Position numbers and translations under genes: made by a program. Under the pieces are notes generated by a model. That model was not told where the DNA came from, ran no database searches, and was given only the letters and a program-made list of their open reading frames with translations. Below are positions 35,559 to 45,214 of a stretch of 64,000 nucleotides of DNA, one piece after another. Location of the stretch: positions 3,100,001 through 3,164,000 of the forward strand of contig NZ_JAGF01000001.1 of NCBI RefSeq assembly GCF_000526515.1, in the 5' to 3' direction. How positions within the stretch are numbered: position 1 is the stretch's first letter; every line of letters starts with the position of its first letter. The DNA is from Cellulomonas sp. KRMCY2 (GTDB lineage: Bacteria; Actinomycetota; Actinomycetes; Actinomycetales; Cellulomonadaceae).

Positions 35559-35602
35559 GCACCCCGAACGGCCCAGGTCGCCCCGGCTAGGCTGGGTCCA
35601 CC

Positions 35603-37132
35603 ATGACTGAGAACCTCCCTGCTGCCCCCGTGCGCTCCGCCGAGGGCTCCGCGATCCGTGTCCGTTTCTGCCCCTCGCCGACCGGGACCCCGCACGTCGG
35701 GCTGATCCGCACGGCCCTGTTCAACTGGGCCTATGCCCGCCACGTCGGGGGCACCTACGTCTTCCGGATCGAGGACACCGACGCAGCGCGCGACAGCCAG
35801 GAGAGCTACCTGCAGCTGCTCGACGCCCTGCGCTGGCTCGGGCTCGACTGGGACGAGGGTGTCGAGGTCGGTGGCCCGCACGAGCCGTACCGCCAGTCCG
35901 AGCGGCTGGACATCTACCGGGACGTCGCGGCGCGGCTGCTCGAGGCGGGGTTCGCCTACGAGTCCTTCTCGACGCCCGAGGAGGTCGAGGCCCGCCACCG
36001 CGCCGCCGGCCGTGACCCCAAGCTCGGCTATGACGGCTTCGACCGTGACCTGACGCCGGAGCAGATGGCTGCCTACCGCGACCAGGGCCGTGAGGCCGTG
36101 CTGCGGATCCGGATGCCGGCCGGTGACGTGGTCTTCACCGATCTGATCCGCGGCGAGCTGTCGTTCAAGGCCGGTTCGGTCCCGGACTTCGTCATCGTGC
36201 GGGGCAACGGCCAGCCGCTCTACACGCTCACCAACCCGGTCGACGACGCCCTGATGGGGATCACCCACGTGCTGCGCGGTGAGGACCTGCTGTCCTCGAC
36301 GCCGCGTCAGGTGGTGCTGTACCGGGCCCTGATGGCGATCGGGGTCGCGCAGGTCGAGCCGGTCTACGGTCACCTGCCGTACGTCCTGGGCGAGGGCAAC
36401 AAGAAGCTGTCCAAGCGTGACCCCGAGTCGAGCCTCTTCCTGCACCGCGAGCGGGGCTTCACGCCTGAAGGCCTGCTCAACTACCTCGCCCTGCTCGGCT
36501 GGGGGATCGCACCGGACAACGACATCTTCACCGTCGAGGAGATGGTCGCCGCCTTCGACGTCGCCGACGTCAACCCGAGCCCGGCGCGCTTCGACCTCAA
36601 GAAGGCCGAGGCGATCAACGCCGTGCACGTGCGCATGCTCGCCCCCGCGGTGTTCCGCGAGCGCCTGGTGCCCTACCTGCACGCGGCCGGTGTCGTCTCG
36701 GCCGCAACCTACGCCGGGCTGCGCGACGGCGAGCGCACCGTGCTGGACGCCGGCGCGCCTCTGGTCCAGGAGCGGATGACGCTGCTGGGTGAGGCCGTCG
36801 GGATGCTCGGCTTCCTGTTCGTCGCCGACGACGCCCTCGTGGTCGAGGACGACGCCCGCTCCGCCCTGCGCGAGGATGCCGGCCGGGTCCTCGACGCCGC
36901 CATCGGCGCGCTCGGGCCGATCCCGGCGGAGGCGTTCACGACGGGCGCGACCCAGGACGCGCTCGCGGCCGCGCTGGTCGAGGGCATGGGCCTCAAGCCC
37001 CGGCTCGCGTTCACCCCGTTGCGCACGGCGGTCTCCGGTCGCCGGGTCTCGCCGCCGCTCTTCGAGTCGATGGAGATCCTCGGCAAGGCGTCGACGCTGG
37101 CGCGGCTCGACGCACTGCGTTCGAGCCTGTGA
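35603..37132 (+). CDS. gltX: Glutamyl-tRNA synthetase
   Basis: A 509-residue class I aminoacyl-tRNA synthetase that charges tRNA-Glu, and possibly tRNA-Gln for later amidation. The HIGH motif appears as [12 protein letters not shown] and the KMSKS motif as [11 protein letters not shown]; the C-terminal anticodon-binding domain follows. A TAGGCT at 35588-35593 is 9 nt upstream of the ATG, so the leader is at most a few nt. The stop overlaps the next gene (GTGA). Both tRNA-Gln and tRNA-Glu genes occur 5.5 kb downstream. Confidence 0.96.
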   Translation: MTENLPAAPVRSAEGSAIRVRFCPSPTGTPHVGLIRTALFNWAYARHVGGTYVFRIEDTDAARDSQESYLQLLDALRWLGLDWDEGVEVGGPHEPYRQSERLDIYRDVAARLLEAGFAYESFSTPEEVEARHRAAGRDPKLGYDGFDRDLTPEQMAAYRDQGREAVLRIRMPAGDVVFTDLIRGELSFKAGSVPDFVIVRGNGQPLYTLTNPVDDALMGITHVLRGEDLLSSTPRQVVLYRALMAIGVAQVEPVYGHLPYVLGEGNKKLSKRDPESSLFLHRERGFTPEGLLNYLALLGWGIAPDNDIFTVEEMVAAFDVADVNPSPARFDLKKAEAINAVHVRMLAPAVFRERLVPYLHAAGVVSAATYAGLRDGERTVLDAGAPLVQERMTLLGEAVGMLGFLFVADDALVVEDDARSALREDAGRVLDAAIGALGPIPAEAFTTGATQDALAAALVEGMGLKPRLAFTPLRTAVSGRRVSPPLFESMEILGKASTLARLDALRSSL

Positions 37133-37953
37133 GCGGTTCGACGCCGCCGTCGAGCACCGCGCGTGCGGATGCCGGGGGCCGGCTCATCGACGGTGTCCTG
37201 TTCGACGTCGACGACACGCTGATCGACACCCGGGGCGCCTTCGGGGTGGCCCTCGACCAGATCGTCCGCGCCTACCTGCCGGACGTCGACGGCACCCGGC
37301 GCGACGAGGTCGTCGCGGTGTGGCGTGCCGATGCCACGGGCCACTACGCCCGGTACGCAAGGGGCGAGATGGGCTACCAGGAGCAGCGGATGGCCCGGGC
37401 CAACGAGCTGCAGGCGACCTTCGGCGGCGCCCTCCTCGACGACGAGGCGTACGGGGCCTGGAACGCGGTCTTCGAGGACGGCTTCACCCGCGCGTGGGCC
37501 GCGCACCCCGACGCGCACGACACCGTCGACCTCCTGCTCGCGGCGGGCGTCGCCGTCGGTGCGCTGTCCAACGCCGCGGTGGCGTACCAGACGAGCAAGC
37601 TCGACCGGGTGGGGCTCAGCGGCCGGGTGCCCATGCTGGTCGGTGTCGACACCCTCGGCGTCGGCAAGCCGGACCCGCGGGTGTTCCTCGAGGCCTGCCG
37701 TCGACTGGGCACCGAACCGGCGCGCACCGCCTATGTCGGCGACGAGCTCGACGTCGACGCGCGTGCGGCCGTTGCGGCGGGGCTGTCGGGCGTCTGGGTC
37801 GACCGACCTGGCCCGCGTCGCGTCGAGGTCCCCGATGACGACATCGCGGCCGCCCGCGAGGCCGGGATCCTGGTCGTCACCTCGCTCACCGACCTGCCAG
37901 CGGCGCTGGGGCTCGTCGGGCCTCAGCAGGTGAACTGGCCGACGAGCTGTTGA
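37129..37953 (+). CDS. HAD family hydrolase
   Basis: A 274-residue haloacid-dehalogenase-type phosphatase. Motif I is [13 protein letters not shown] (nucleophile and acid Asp), motif II VGALSN, motif III Lys in [10 protein letters not shown] and motif [15 protein letters not shown]. The cap domain is all-helical (C1). Substrate unknown. GTG 37129 overlaps the gltX stop, so translation is coupled. Its last 31 nt overlap, antisense, the 3' end of the chemoreceptor gene. Confidence 0.9.
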   Translation: MSGSTPPSSTARADAGGRLIDGVLFDVDDTLIDTRGAFGVALDQIVRAYLPDVDGTRRDEVVAVWRADATGHYARYARGEMGYQEQRMARANELQATFGGALLDDEAYGAWNAVFEDGFTRAWAAHPDAHDTVDLLLAAGVAVGALSNAAVAYQTSKLDRVGLSGRVPMLVGVDTLGVGKPDPRVFLEACRRLGTEPARTAYVGDELDVDARAAVAAGLSGVWVDRPGPRRVEVPDDDIAAAREAGILVVTSLTDLPAALGLVGPQQVNWPTSC

Positions 37954-39539
37954 AGGTCGGACGCCATCCGGGCCAGCTCGGTCGCCGCCTCCGAGGTGCT
38001 ACCGGCCGCGGTCTGGGTGTCTGAGGCAGTCAGTGCGATACCTGTGATGTTCGAGGCGATCTCGGTCGACCCGGTCGCGGCCTCGCTCACGTTGCGGGCC
38101 ATCTCGTTCGTGGTCGCCGTCTGCTCCTCGATCGCCGAGGCGATCGTCGACTGGGTGTCGTTGATCTGCCCGATGATCTCCGAGATCTGGTTGATCGCCG
38201 CCACGGCGGCCTTGGTGTCGGTCTGGATCGCGTCGATCCGACTCCCGATGACCTCGGTCGCCTTCGACGTCTCCTGAGCCAGCTCCTTGACCTCGCCGGC
38301 CACCACCGCGAACCCCTTGCCCGCCTCACCGGCACGCGCGGCCTCGATCGTCGCGTTCAGCGCCAACAGGTTGGTCTGCTCGGCGATCTGGTTGATCACC
38401 TTGATCACGTTGCCGATCTCCTCGGAGGACGCACCGAGCTTGGCCACCGTCACACTCGCGCTGTGCGCCACCTGCACAGCCTGCGCCGCAACGTCCGCGG
38501 CGCTGGTGGTGTTCTTGGCGATCTCCCGGATCGAGGCCGACATCTCCTCCGTCGCGGCCGCAACGGTCTGCACGTTGGTCGACACCTGCTCCGCGGCCGC
38601 CGACACGATTCCGGCCTGGGCCGCCGAGTCCTCCGCCGATCCCTTCATCTGCGCCGACACGGCCGAGAGCTCCTCGGAGGATGACGCGAGGCCCTGCGCG
38701 TTGTCGCCCATGGCGCCGATCGCCGCTCGCAGCTTGACCATCGCGCGGTTGAGCGCCGAGGCCATCTGGCCGACCTCGTCCCTGGTGCTCACGTCCAGCT
38801 GCTGGTCCAGGCGACCCTCTGCCAGGCCCTCCAGGATCTCCACCGTCTTGCGCAGCGGACGAGCGATCATCCGCCCGATCCCGACGGCGAGCCCGATCGA
38901 CAGGGCGAGGGCGGCGAGGATGACTCCGATGATCAGGGCGCGGGCGCTCTGGTACTCGGCCTGCGAGTCGGCCAGGGCCTGCGCCGCGGCGGTGTCCTCG
39001 ACCTCGGCGAGGCCCTCGAGGTTCGTGGCGACCCGGTTGATCAGCGGGACGATCTGCTCATCGCGCAGCTCGATGAACTCGGCTGTCTTGCCGGCCTCGA
39101 TCAGCGGGATGATCTGCCCTTCGCGGATCTCGCGGTAGTCGGCCATCGCCGCGACGTAGTCGTCGCGGAACGCCTCGCGACCGGTCATGTCGGTGGCCGT
39201 GTACTTGGCCCAGTTCTCGTCGATCCGGCCGTCCAGCTCGACGATCTTCGCCTTGATGGCGGCCTGCGCCGTGGGGTCGGCCGCCAGCGCCAGCTCCAGG
39301 ACCTGACGGCGCACCGACTCGAAGTCGCTCTCGACGCTGCCGAGCCACGCGATCGCCTGCAGGCTGTCGCGGTACATCGCGTCGAGGTGCGCCTGGGCGG
39401 TCGCGAGCTTCGAGATGCCGATGGCGCCCACGCCGACCATCAGCATGGACACGGCGAGGAATCCGACCAGGAGCTTCTGCGCCGTCTTCATGTTGCGGAA
39501 GAAGGCGAGCGGACCCGTACGCGTTCGGTTCTGCGACAT
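37923..39539 (-). CDS. Methyl-accepting chemotaxis protein
   Basis: A 538-residue membrane chemoreceptor. A short cytoplasmic N-terminus is followed by membrane segment 1 (LLVGFLAVSMLMVGVGAIG), a four-helix-bundle extracellular sensor (4HB_MCP type, with TATDMTGREAFRDDY), membrane segment 2 (IIGVILAALALSIGLAVG), a HAMP domain and a long coiled-coil signalling domain with the highly conserved hairpin tip NQIAEQTNLLALNATIEAAR. ATG 39539 follows GAAGGGA on the minus strand. Its ligand is unknown, and no other chemotaxis gene is in this window. Confidence 0.95.
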   Translation of the reverse strand: MSQNRTRTGPLAFFRNMKTAQKLLVGFLAVSMLMVGVGAIGISKLATAQAHLDAMYRDSLQAIAWLGSVESDFESVRRQVLELALAADPTAQAAIKAKIVELDGRIDENWAKYTATDMTGREAFRDDYVAAMADYREIREGQIIPLIEAGKTAEFIELRDEQIVPLINRVATNLEGLAEVEDTAAAQALADSQAEYQSARALIIGVILAALALSIGLAVGIGRMIARPLRKTVEILEGLAEGRLDQQLDVSTRDEVGQMASALNRAMVKLRAAIGAMGDNAQGLASSSEELSAVSAQMKGSAEDSAAQAGIVSAAAEQVSTNVQTVAAATEEMSASIREIAKNTTSAADVAAQAVQVAHSASVTVAKLGASSEEIGNVIKVINQIAEQTNLLALNATIEAARAGEAGKGFAVVAGEVKELAQETSKATEVIGSRIDAIQTDTKAAVAAINQISEIIGQINDTQSTIASAIEEQTATTNEMARNVSEAATGSTEIASNITGIALTASDTQTAAGSTSEAATELARMASDLQQLVGQFTC

Positions 39540-39700
39540 GGGATGTCCCTTCGCCGTTGCCGGCATGAGTGAACTGCTCGAGGGGTGGGTGCTCCTGCCC
39601 TGCCATCGGCCCACGTGCCGCATTCATGAAGGTTCGGACGCCCTTGGGGGTTCTGGCGCGCAGCGAGAGTGGTAGGCAACGGACCCGTCGCGAACCGCTG

Positions 39701-40498
39701 TCAGCGGTTGACGGCGATCGCGACGGCGGCCGCGAGAGCCACGACCACGATCAGGGTGCGCAGCACCGGTGCCGGGATCCGGCGGCCCACGCGTGCGCCG
39801 AGCACGCCACCGACGGCCGAACCCACCGCGATGAGCGCCGCCAGCTGCCAGTCGACGACCCCGCCGACGACGAAGACCGTTGCCGAGACCAGGTTGGCGA
39901 CCCCGGCGAGGACGTTCTTGGCACCGTTGGCCCGCTGCAGGTCGGTCGTCCAGGCGATCCCGAGCAGCGCGACCAGGACGACGCCCTGCGCCGCGCCGAA
40001 GTAGCCGCCGTAGACGCCGGTCGCGGCGATGCCGACGCCGAGCCCCACGGTCAACGGCAGGGTCGAGATGTCCGCGTGGTGGGTCTGTGTGACGTTCGCG
40101 CCGACGCCCTGGGCGTGTCGCCGGAGGTGTGCCGCCACCCGGGGCTGGACAGCGGCGAGGACGGCGGCCAGGACCAGGAGCCACGGGACGACAGCGGTGA
40201 AGGACTCGGCCGGGGCGGCCAGCAGGAGCAGCCCACCGCCGACGCCACCGAGCGCCGAGAGCGTCGCCATCCTGGCCACCGTCGGCCAGTGCCCGCGGAG
40301 CTCGCGTCGGTAGCCCCAGGCCCCTGTCACGGCTGCAGGGACCAGGCCGACGGTGTTGGAGACGTTGGCGGTCAGCGGCGGGACGCCGAGGGCGACCAGC
40401 AGCGGGAAGGTGATCAGGGTCCCGGCGCCGACGACGGTGTTGATCGTCCCGGCCAGGATCCCTGCCAGCAGCACGATCCCGAGCTCGAACGGCTCCAT
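39701..40498 (-). CDS. TauE/SafE family sulfite/organosulfur exporter
   Basis: A 265-residue membrane protein with eight hydrophobic segments and the duplicated TauE/SafE signature: GTINTVVGAGTLITFPLL with NVSNTVGLVPAA in the first half and GVYGGYFGAAQGVVLVALL with ANGAKNVLAGVANL in the second. Family members move sulfite, sulfoacetate or related organosulfur anions. It starts one nt after the end of the gamma-glutamyltransferase gene on the same strand, so the two are cotranscribed and may handle glutathione- or thiol-derived sulfur together (inference). Confidence 0.9.
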   Translation of the reverse strand: MEPFELGIVLLAGILAGTINTVVGAGTLITFPLLVALGVPPLTANVSNTVGLVPAAVTGAWGYRRELRGHWPTVARMATLSALGGVGGGLLLLAAPAESFTAVVPWLLVLAAVLAAVQPRVAAHLRRHAQGVGANVTQTHHADISTLPLTVGLGVGIAATGVYGGYFGAAQGVVLVALLGIAWTTDLQRANGAKNVLAGVANLVSATVFVVGGVVDWQLAALIAVGSAVGGVLGARVGRRIPAPVLRTLIVVVALAAAVAIAVNR

Positions 40499-40499
40499 C

Positions 40500-42368
40500 T
40501 CAGCGGCCCGCCGCGTAGGCCTGCATGCTGCGTGGCGTCGCGGCCGCGTGCAGCATGCCGTCCGGGCGGACCCCGACAGCGGTCAGGCGCCCCAGCGACC
40601 ACGGGCCGGTCTCGGTGACGGCGTGCCCCCGGCGTCGCAGGTCGGCGAGGACGTCGGGGCCCAGCCGGACCTCGGCGTGCAGACCACGGAGCTCCACGTC
40701 CCGGGGGTCGAACGACGAGACCAGGTGCGTCGTGTGCCAGGTCGGTGCGTCGACGGACTCCTGCAGGTCCATCCCGTACACGAGGTGGTTGAGCAGGAAC
40801 GGGACCTGCCACTGGTCCTGCTGGTCGCCGCCCGGCGTGCCGCACGCCAGCTCGGGCACCCCGTCGCGCAGGACGAGCGTCGGGCTCAGCGTCGTGCGGG
40901 GACGTCGTCGGGGGCCGAGCGAGCCGGGCAGGCCGCGTTCCAGCCAGAACATCTGCGCCCGGGTGGGCAGCGCGAAGCCGAGCGCCGGGATCACCGGTGA
41001 GCTCTGCAACCAGCCGCCGCTCGGGGTGACGGAGACGATGTTGCCGGCCCGGTCGACCACGTCGAGGTGGCAGGTGTCACCCCGGGTCGTCCCGTCCGCC
41101 GCGGTCTCACCGGAGGGTGCGGGTGCGAACGTCGGCTCACCGGCGCCGACGGCGGGCTGCTGCGGATCCGTGGTCCGGCCGGCTGTCGCCAGGAACCGGG
41201 CCCGGGCGACCTGGGCGACGACCCGCCGCGGGAGTCGTGGCCAGGCTCCCGCGTAGCCGGGGCGCAGCAGGTCGGAGGCGTCCGGCCCGATCAGCCGACG
41301 TCGCTCGTCGGCGTACGGCTCGGACAGCAGGATCCCCAGCGGCACGTCGGTGTGGTCCGGGTCGCCGTACCACGCGTCGCGGTCGGCGAAGGCGAGCTTG
41401 GCGGTCTCGACGACGGTGTGGACCAGCTCGGCGGAGCCGGGCCGCGTGTCGGCCAGGTCCATCCCCGCCAGCACGGTGAGCTGCTGGAGCATGGCCGGTC
41501 CCTGTCCCCACGGCCCGGTCTTCGCGATGGTCCGGCCGGCGAACTCGACAGTGACCGGCGCCTCCTCGCGCACGCGCCACGTCGCGAGGTCGTCGAAGGT
41601 GAGCAGCCCCGTGTGCGGGCGACCGGAGGAGTCCATGACGGCCGTCGTGCAGAACCGGGCGATCTCCTCGGCGACGAAGCCCTCGTAGAACGCGACCCGG
41701 GCGGCCTCGATCCCCGCCTCACGGTCCGGTCCCGCCGCCTCGGCCGCCGCGGCTAGGCGTTCGAGCGTGCCGGCCAGGGCCTCGTTGCGGAACCGGGCCA
41801 TCGGTGCCGGTGCCCGCCCGCCCTCGAGGTACACCGCGGCCGACGTCGGCCAGTGCTCGGTGAACAGGTCGGCGACCCGGGCGATCGTCGCCGCAGCCTG
41901 GGCCAGGAGCGGGTAGCCGTCCCGTGCGTAGCCGATGGCGTAGGCGAGCACATCGGCGGCCGGCCAGGTCCCGTAGCGGGCCAGCAGGTCCATCCAGGTG
42001 CCGAAGGCACCCGGCACCACGGCGGCGAGCAGCCCGGTCCCGGGCACGACGTCGAGCCCGAGGTCCTCGAACGCCTCGGGGGTCGCGGCGGCGGGGGAGC
42101 TGCCTTGTCCGCACAGGACGAAGGGCTCGCCCGAGCCGGCCGTGCAGCCGATCACCGGGACGTCGCCGCCGAGCCCGTTGAGGTGCGGCTCGACGACGTG
42201 CAGGACGAGCCCGGCGGCCACCGCGGCGTCGAAGGCGTTGCCGCCCCGCTCGAGCACGGCCGCACCGGTCTGCGAGGCGAGCCAGTGCGTCGAGGCCACC
42301 ATCCCGTGCGTCCCGACGAGCTCGGGTCGGGTGGTGAAGGGTGGGGCGCCGGAGGTCACGACGGGCAT
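40500..42368 (-). CDS. Gamma-glutamyltransferase family protein
   Basis: A 622-residue Ntn-hydrolase of the GGT family, which cleaves gamma-glutamyl bonds of glutathione and related compounds. The N-terminal VASTHWLASQTGAAVLERGG and VVEPHLNGLGGD are typical; the autoprocessing nucleophile Thr is expected at TRGDTCHLDVVD, and SVTPSGGWLQSSPVIP is the substrate-site strand. No signal peptide is visible, so it is probably cytoplasmic, unlike E. coli GGT. ATG 42368 is chosen over longer Pro/Arg-rich extensions. Actinobacteria usually lack glutathione, so the natural substrate may be another gamma-glutamyl compound. Confidence 0.88.
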   Translation of the reverse strand: MPVVTSGAPPFTTRPELVGTHGMVASTHWLASQTGAAVLERGGNAFDAAVAAGLVLHVVEPHLNGLGGDVPVIGCTAGSGEPFVLCGQGSSPAAATPEAFEDLGLDVVPGTGLLAAVVPGAFGTWMDLLARYGTWPAADVLAYAIGYARDGYPLLAQAAATIARVADLFTEHWPTSAAVYLEGGRAPAPMARFRNEALAGTLERLAAAAEAAGPDREAGIEAARVAFYEGFVAEEIARFCTTAVMDSSGRPHTGLLTFDDLATWRVREEAPVTVEFAGRTIAKTGPWGQGPAMLQQLTVLAGMDLADTRPGSAELVHTVVETAKLAFADRDAWYGDPDHTDVPLGILLSEPYADERRRLIGPDASDLLRPGYAGAWPRLPRRVVAQVARARFLATAGRTTDPQQPAVGAGEPTFAPAPSGETAADGTTRGDTCHLDVVDRAGNIVSVTPSGGWLQSSPVIPALGFALPTRAQMFWLERGLPGSLGPRRRPRTTLSPTLVLRDGVPELACGTPGGDQQDQWQVPFLLNHLVYGMDLQESVDAPTWHTTHLVSSFDPRDVELRGLHAEVRLGPDVLADLRRRGHAVTETGPWSLGRLTAVGVRPDGMLHAAATPRSMQAYAAGR

Positions 42369-42478
42369 GGTCGCACGGTCGGGCCGGTCCGGGCTGCAGG
42401 ACGTCCCTGCCGGGCCACCGGACGGCCGTCGCAGGGGCCTCGACGGATGGTTCGCGGGTCCGTCACCGCGCACCACGT

Positions 42479-42507
42479 TTGGTGCCACCCCTCGCCTCGG
42501 GTAGAGT
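42479..42507 (+). promoter_or_regulatory. Candidate promoter of tRNA-Gln
   Basis: TTGGTG (42479-42484) and TAGAGT (42502-42507) are 17 bp apart, placing the start near 42514 and giving a ~75-nt precursor leader. The same TAGAGTT-plus-pyrimidine motif precedes the tRNA-Glu gene. Confidence 0.5.
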
Positions 42508-42588
42508 TCCCCGCCGGTACGACGTCCGGTTCTCGAGGTGTCCCGTCCCGTCCCGGGGCAGGTGCTCAGAGGGCCGCGTTATACCCCA

Positions 42589-42660
42589 TGGGGTATGGTG
42601 TAATTGGCAGCACGACTGGTTCTGGTCCAGTTAGTCTAGGTTCGAGTCCTGGTACCCCAG
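42589..42660 (+). tRNA. tRNA-Gln (anticodon CTG)
   Basis: A 72-nt cloverleaf: acceptor TGGGGTA pairs with TACCCCA, the anticodon stem ACTGG/CCAGT encloses the loop TTCTGGT with anticodon CTG, and the T-arm contains GGTTCGAGTCC. The discriminator base is G and no CCA is encoded. The 5' flank TACCCCA (42582-42588) is an exact extra copy of the 3' acceptor strand. Confidence 0.93.
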
Positions 42661-42715
42661 CGCATGTCACCCGGTGCCGACCGACTCGTCGACCGGGCTG
42701 AGGACGCGCATGATG

Positions 42716-42721
42716 TAGAGT
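42716..42721 (+). promoter_or_regulatory. Candidate -10 of tRNA-Glu
   Basis: TAGAGT followed by TTCC, the same string as before tRNA-Gln, lies 40 nt upstream of tRNA-Glu. The -35 is not evident, so the two tRNAs may have separate promoters or be cotranscribed. Confidence 0.4.
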
Positions 42722-42760
42722 TTCCGCGGTCGATCCCCCCAGTGGGGAGAGATCGTCCAG

Positions 42761-42833
42761 GCCCCCATCGTCTAGAGGCCTAGGACGCCGCCCTCTCACG
42801 GCGGTAACAGGGGTTCGAATCCCCTTGGGGGTA
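42761..42833 (+). tRNA. tRNA-Glu (anticodon CTC)
   Basis: A 73-nt cloverleaf: acceptor GCCCCCA pairs with TGGGGGT, the anticodon stem CCGCC/GGCGG encloses the loop CTCTCAC with anticodon CTC, and the T-arm contains GGTTCGAATCC. The discriminator is A and no CCA is encoded. A terminator follows 6 nt later. Confidence 0.95.
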
Positions 42834-42839
42834 CGTACG

Positions 42840-42869
42840 AAGCCCGGTCACCTTGCGGTGACCGGGCTT
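42840..42869 (+). terminator. Terminator of the tRNA genes
   Basis: A perfect 13-bp stem AAGCCCGGTCACC / GGTGACCGGGCTT around a TTGC loop, followed by CTTTCG. It ends the tRNA transcript and may also serve the convergent ndgR gene. Confidence 0.85.
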
Positions 42870-42914
42870 CTTTCGTCGGTGCGGCCGTGCGGGTCGGTCA
42901 GCCGTGCGGGTCGG

Positions 42915-43634
42915 TCAGTCCGCCGTGCGGCGAAGGACCTCGGTGAGGCGGTTGGCCGCCGCCACCACGGCGCCGGCGTGCAGGCGGCCGGGCTGGCGGC
43001 TGAGCCGCTCGACCGGACCGGAGATCGAGACCGCCGCGACGACGCGCCCCGACGGGCCGCGCACCGGCGCGGAGACCGACGCGACGCCGGCCTCCCGCTC
43101 CGAGACCGACTGGGCCCAGCCGCGCCGTCGGACACCGGACAGGATCGTCGCGGTGAACTTCGCACCCTGCAGACCGCGGTGCAGGCGGTCCGGCTCCTCC
43201 CAGGCGAGCAGGATCTGGGCGGCGGAGCCGGCCTGCATCGTCAGGGTCGCACCGACCGGGATCGAGTCGCGCAGACCGATCGGGCGTTCGGCTGCCGCGA
43301 CGCAGATCCGCTGGTCACCCTGGCGGCGGTACAGCTGGGCGCTCTCGCTGCAGTGGTCGCGCAGCGCGATCAGGACGGGGTTGGCGGCCGCCAGCAGACG
43401 GTCCTCTCCGGCGGCGGTGCTGAGCTCGGACAGACGCGGCCCGAGGACGAAGCGTCCCTGCATGTCGCGGGCGACGAGCCGGTGGTGCTCGAGGGCGACA
43501 GCGAGCCGATGTGCCGTCGGTCGGGCAAGATGGGTGGCGGCCACCAGCTGTGCAAGGGTCGCCGGACCCGCCTCGAGGGCGCTGAGTACCGAAGCGGCCT
43601 TGTCCAGCACGCCGACTCCGCTAGAGTTGTCCAT
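42915..43634 (-). CDS. ndgR: IclR family regulator (NdgR/LtbR type)
   Basis: A 239-residue IclR-type regulator: N-terminal winged helix (GVLDKAASVLSALEAGPATL, THLARPTAHRLAVALE) and C-terminal effector domain. Size and position, divergent from leuCD, match NdgR of Streptomyces and LtbR of Corynebacterium, which control leucine and other amino-acid genes. ATG 43634 lies 6 nt after a possible -10 (CAGTAT) with TTGCGT 17 bp upstream, again a leaderless arrangement. It probably represses leuCD and itself in response to amino-acid supply. Confidence 0.9.
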   Translation of the reverse strand: MDNSSGVGVLDKAASVLSALEAGPATLAQLVAATHLARPTAHRLAVALEHHRLVARDMQGRFVLGPRLSELSTAAGEDRLLAAANPVLIALRDHCSESAQLYRRQGDQRICVAAAERPIGLRDSIPVGATLTMQAGSAAQILLAWEEPDRLHRGLQGAKFTATILSGVRRRGWAQSVSEREAGVASVSAPVRGPSGRVVAAVSISGPVERLSRQPGRLHAGAVVAAANRLTEVLRRTAD

Positions 43635-43647
43635 AGGTCGATACTGT

Positions 43648-43666
43648 CGTCTCGCGGGCTGAGACG
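43648..43666. promoter_or_regulatory. Candidate NdgR operator in the ndgR-leuC gap
   Basis: CGTCTC (43648-43653) and GAGACG (43661-43666) form a perfect inverted repeat with a 7-bp centre, lying exactly within the -35/-10 spacer of the predicted ndgR promoter. The divergent leuC begins 66 bp away, so one bound repressor could affect both. Confidence 0.55.
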
Positions 43667-43731
43667 CAAGTCTTTCGGCCGGATTGGTTCCAGGGCCACC
43701 CGTCCGGGTGCAGAACGCGAGAGGACAGCAC

Positions 43732-45183
43732 ATGGCCGGCACGCTGGCGGAGAAGGTCTGGGACGCACACATCGTGCGTCGGGGGAGCGACGGGGCGCCC
43801 GACCTGCTCTACATCGACCTGCACCTCGTGCACGAGGTCACCAGTCCGCAGGCCTTCGAGGGCCTGCGGCTCGCGGGCCGCCCGGTACGCCGACCGGACC
43901 TGACGATAGCCACCGAGGACCACAACACGCCCACCCTGGACATCGACCGGCCGATCGCCGACCTGACCAGTCGCACCCAGATCCAGACCCTGCGCAACAA
44001 CGCGGCCGAGTTCGGTGTCCGGCTGCACTCGCTCGGCGACGCCGACCAGGGGATCGTCCACCAGGTCGGGCCGCAGCTGGGTCTGACGATGCCGGGTCTG
44101 ACGGTCGTGTGCGGCGACTCGCACACCTCGACCCACGGCGCGTTCGGCGCGCTGGCCTTCGGGATCGGCACGAGCGAGGTCGAGCACGTCCTGGCGACCC
44201 AGACCCTGCCGCTGGCCCCCTTCAAGACCATGGCGATCACCGTGGACGGGATCCTTCCGGTCGGGACGACCTCCAAGGACATCATCCTGGCGATCATCGC
44301 CAAGATCGGCACCGGCGGCGGCCAGGGCTACGTGCTCGAGTACCGCGGCGAGGCGATCCGGGCGCTGTCGATGGAGGCCCGCATGACGGTCTGCAACATG
44401 TCGATCGAGGCGGGTGCGCGCGCGGGGATGATCGCGCCGGACGAGACCACCTTCGAGTACCTCAAGGGTCGCCCGCACGCCCCGGAGGGCGCCGACTGGG
44501 ACGCCGCCGTCGAGTACTGGCGCACGCTGCGCACCGAGGACGACGCGGTCTTCGACGCCGAGGTGGTCCTCGGCGCCGCCGACCTCGAGCCCTTCGTGAC
44601 GTGGGGGACCAACCCCGGGCAGGGCCTCCCGCTGTCGGCCAACGTCCCGGTGCCCGCCGAGATCGCCGACGAGCACGAGCGCGTTGCCGCCGAGCGAGCA
44701 CTCGAGTACATGGGCCTGCGGCCCGGCATGCCGCTGCGCGAGATCGCCGTGGACACGGTCTTCATCGGCTCGTGCACCAACGGTCGGATCGAGGACCTGC
44801 GATCGGTCGCCAAGCTGGTCAAGGGACGCAAGAAGGCCGACTCCCTGCGCGTCCTGGTGGTCCCCTCGTCCGCGCGGGTCCGCCTGCAGGCCGAGGCCGA
44901 GGGCCTCGACACGATCTTCCTGGACTTCGGGGCCGAGTGGCGCAACGCAGGATGCTCGATGTGTCTGGGGATGAACCCCGACCAGCTCGCGCCGGGGGAG
45001 CGGAGCGCCTCGACGTCGAACCGCAACTTCGAGGGCCGCCAGGGCAAGGGCGGACGGACCCACCTGGTCTCCCCGCTCGTGGCCGCCGCCACGGCGATCC
45101 GGGGGACGTTGTCCTCGGTCGCCGACCTCGGCGCCGACGTCGTCGTGCCCGACGGCAGCCCGTTGACCGACCAGTCCGCCTGA
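43732..45183 (+). CDS. leuC: 3-isopropylmalate dehydratase large subunit
   Basis: A 483-residue aconitase-family subunit. The [4Fe-4S] cysteines are in [14 protein letters not shown] and [31 protein letters not shown] is the aconitase signature. With LeuD it isomerises 2- to 3-isopropylmalate and, given cimA in this genome, probably also citramalate to methylmalate. GAGAGGA precedes ATG 43732. The operon lies opposite ndgR, whose product likely controls it. Confidence 0.96.
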   Translation: MAGTLAEKVWDAHIVRRGSDGAPDLLYIDLHLVHEVTSPQAFEGLRLAGRPVRRPDLTIATEDHNTPTLDIDRPIADLTSRTQIQTLRNNAAEFGVRLHSLGDADQGIVHQVGPQLGLTMPGLTVVCGDSHTSTHGAFGALAFGIGTSEVEHVLATQTLPLAPFKTMAITVDGILPVGTTSKDIILAIIAKIGTGGGQGYVLEYRGEAIRALSMEARMTVCNMSIEAGARAGMIAPDETTFEYLKGRPHAPEGADWDAAVEYWRTLRTEDDAVFDAEVVLGAADLEPFVTWGTNPGQGLPLSANVPVPAEIADEHERVAAERALEYMGLRPGMPLREIAVDTVFIGSCTNGRIEDLRSVAKLVKGRKKADSLRVLVVPSSARVRLQAEAEGLDTIFLDFGAEWRNAGCSMCLGMNPDQLAPGERSASTSNRNFEGRQGKGGRTHLVSPLVAAATAIRGTLSSVADLGADVVVPDGSPLTDQSA

Positions 45184-45214
45184 GCCCACGCACGAAGAGA
45201 GTGTGAGAAGCACG

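Noticed and set aside
42589-42833. tRNA genes as a possible phage or island attachment site
   Set aside because: No integrase, no direct repeat of a tRNA 3' end downstream and normal housekeeping genes on both sides.
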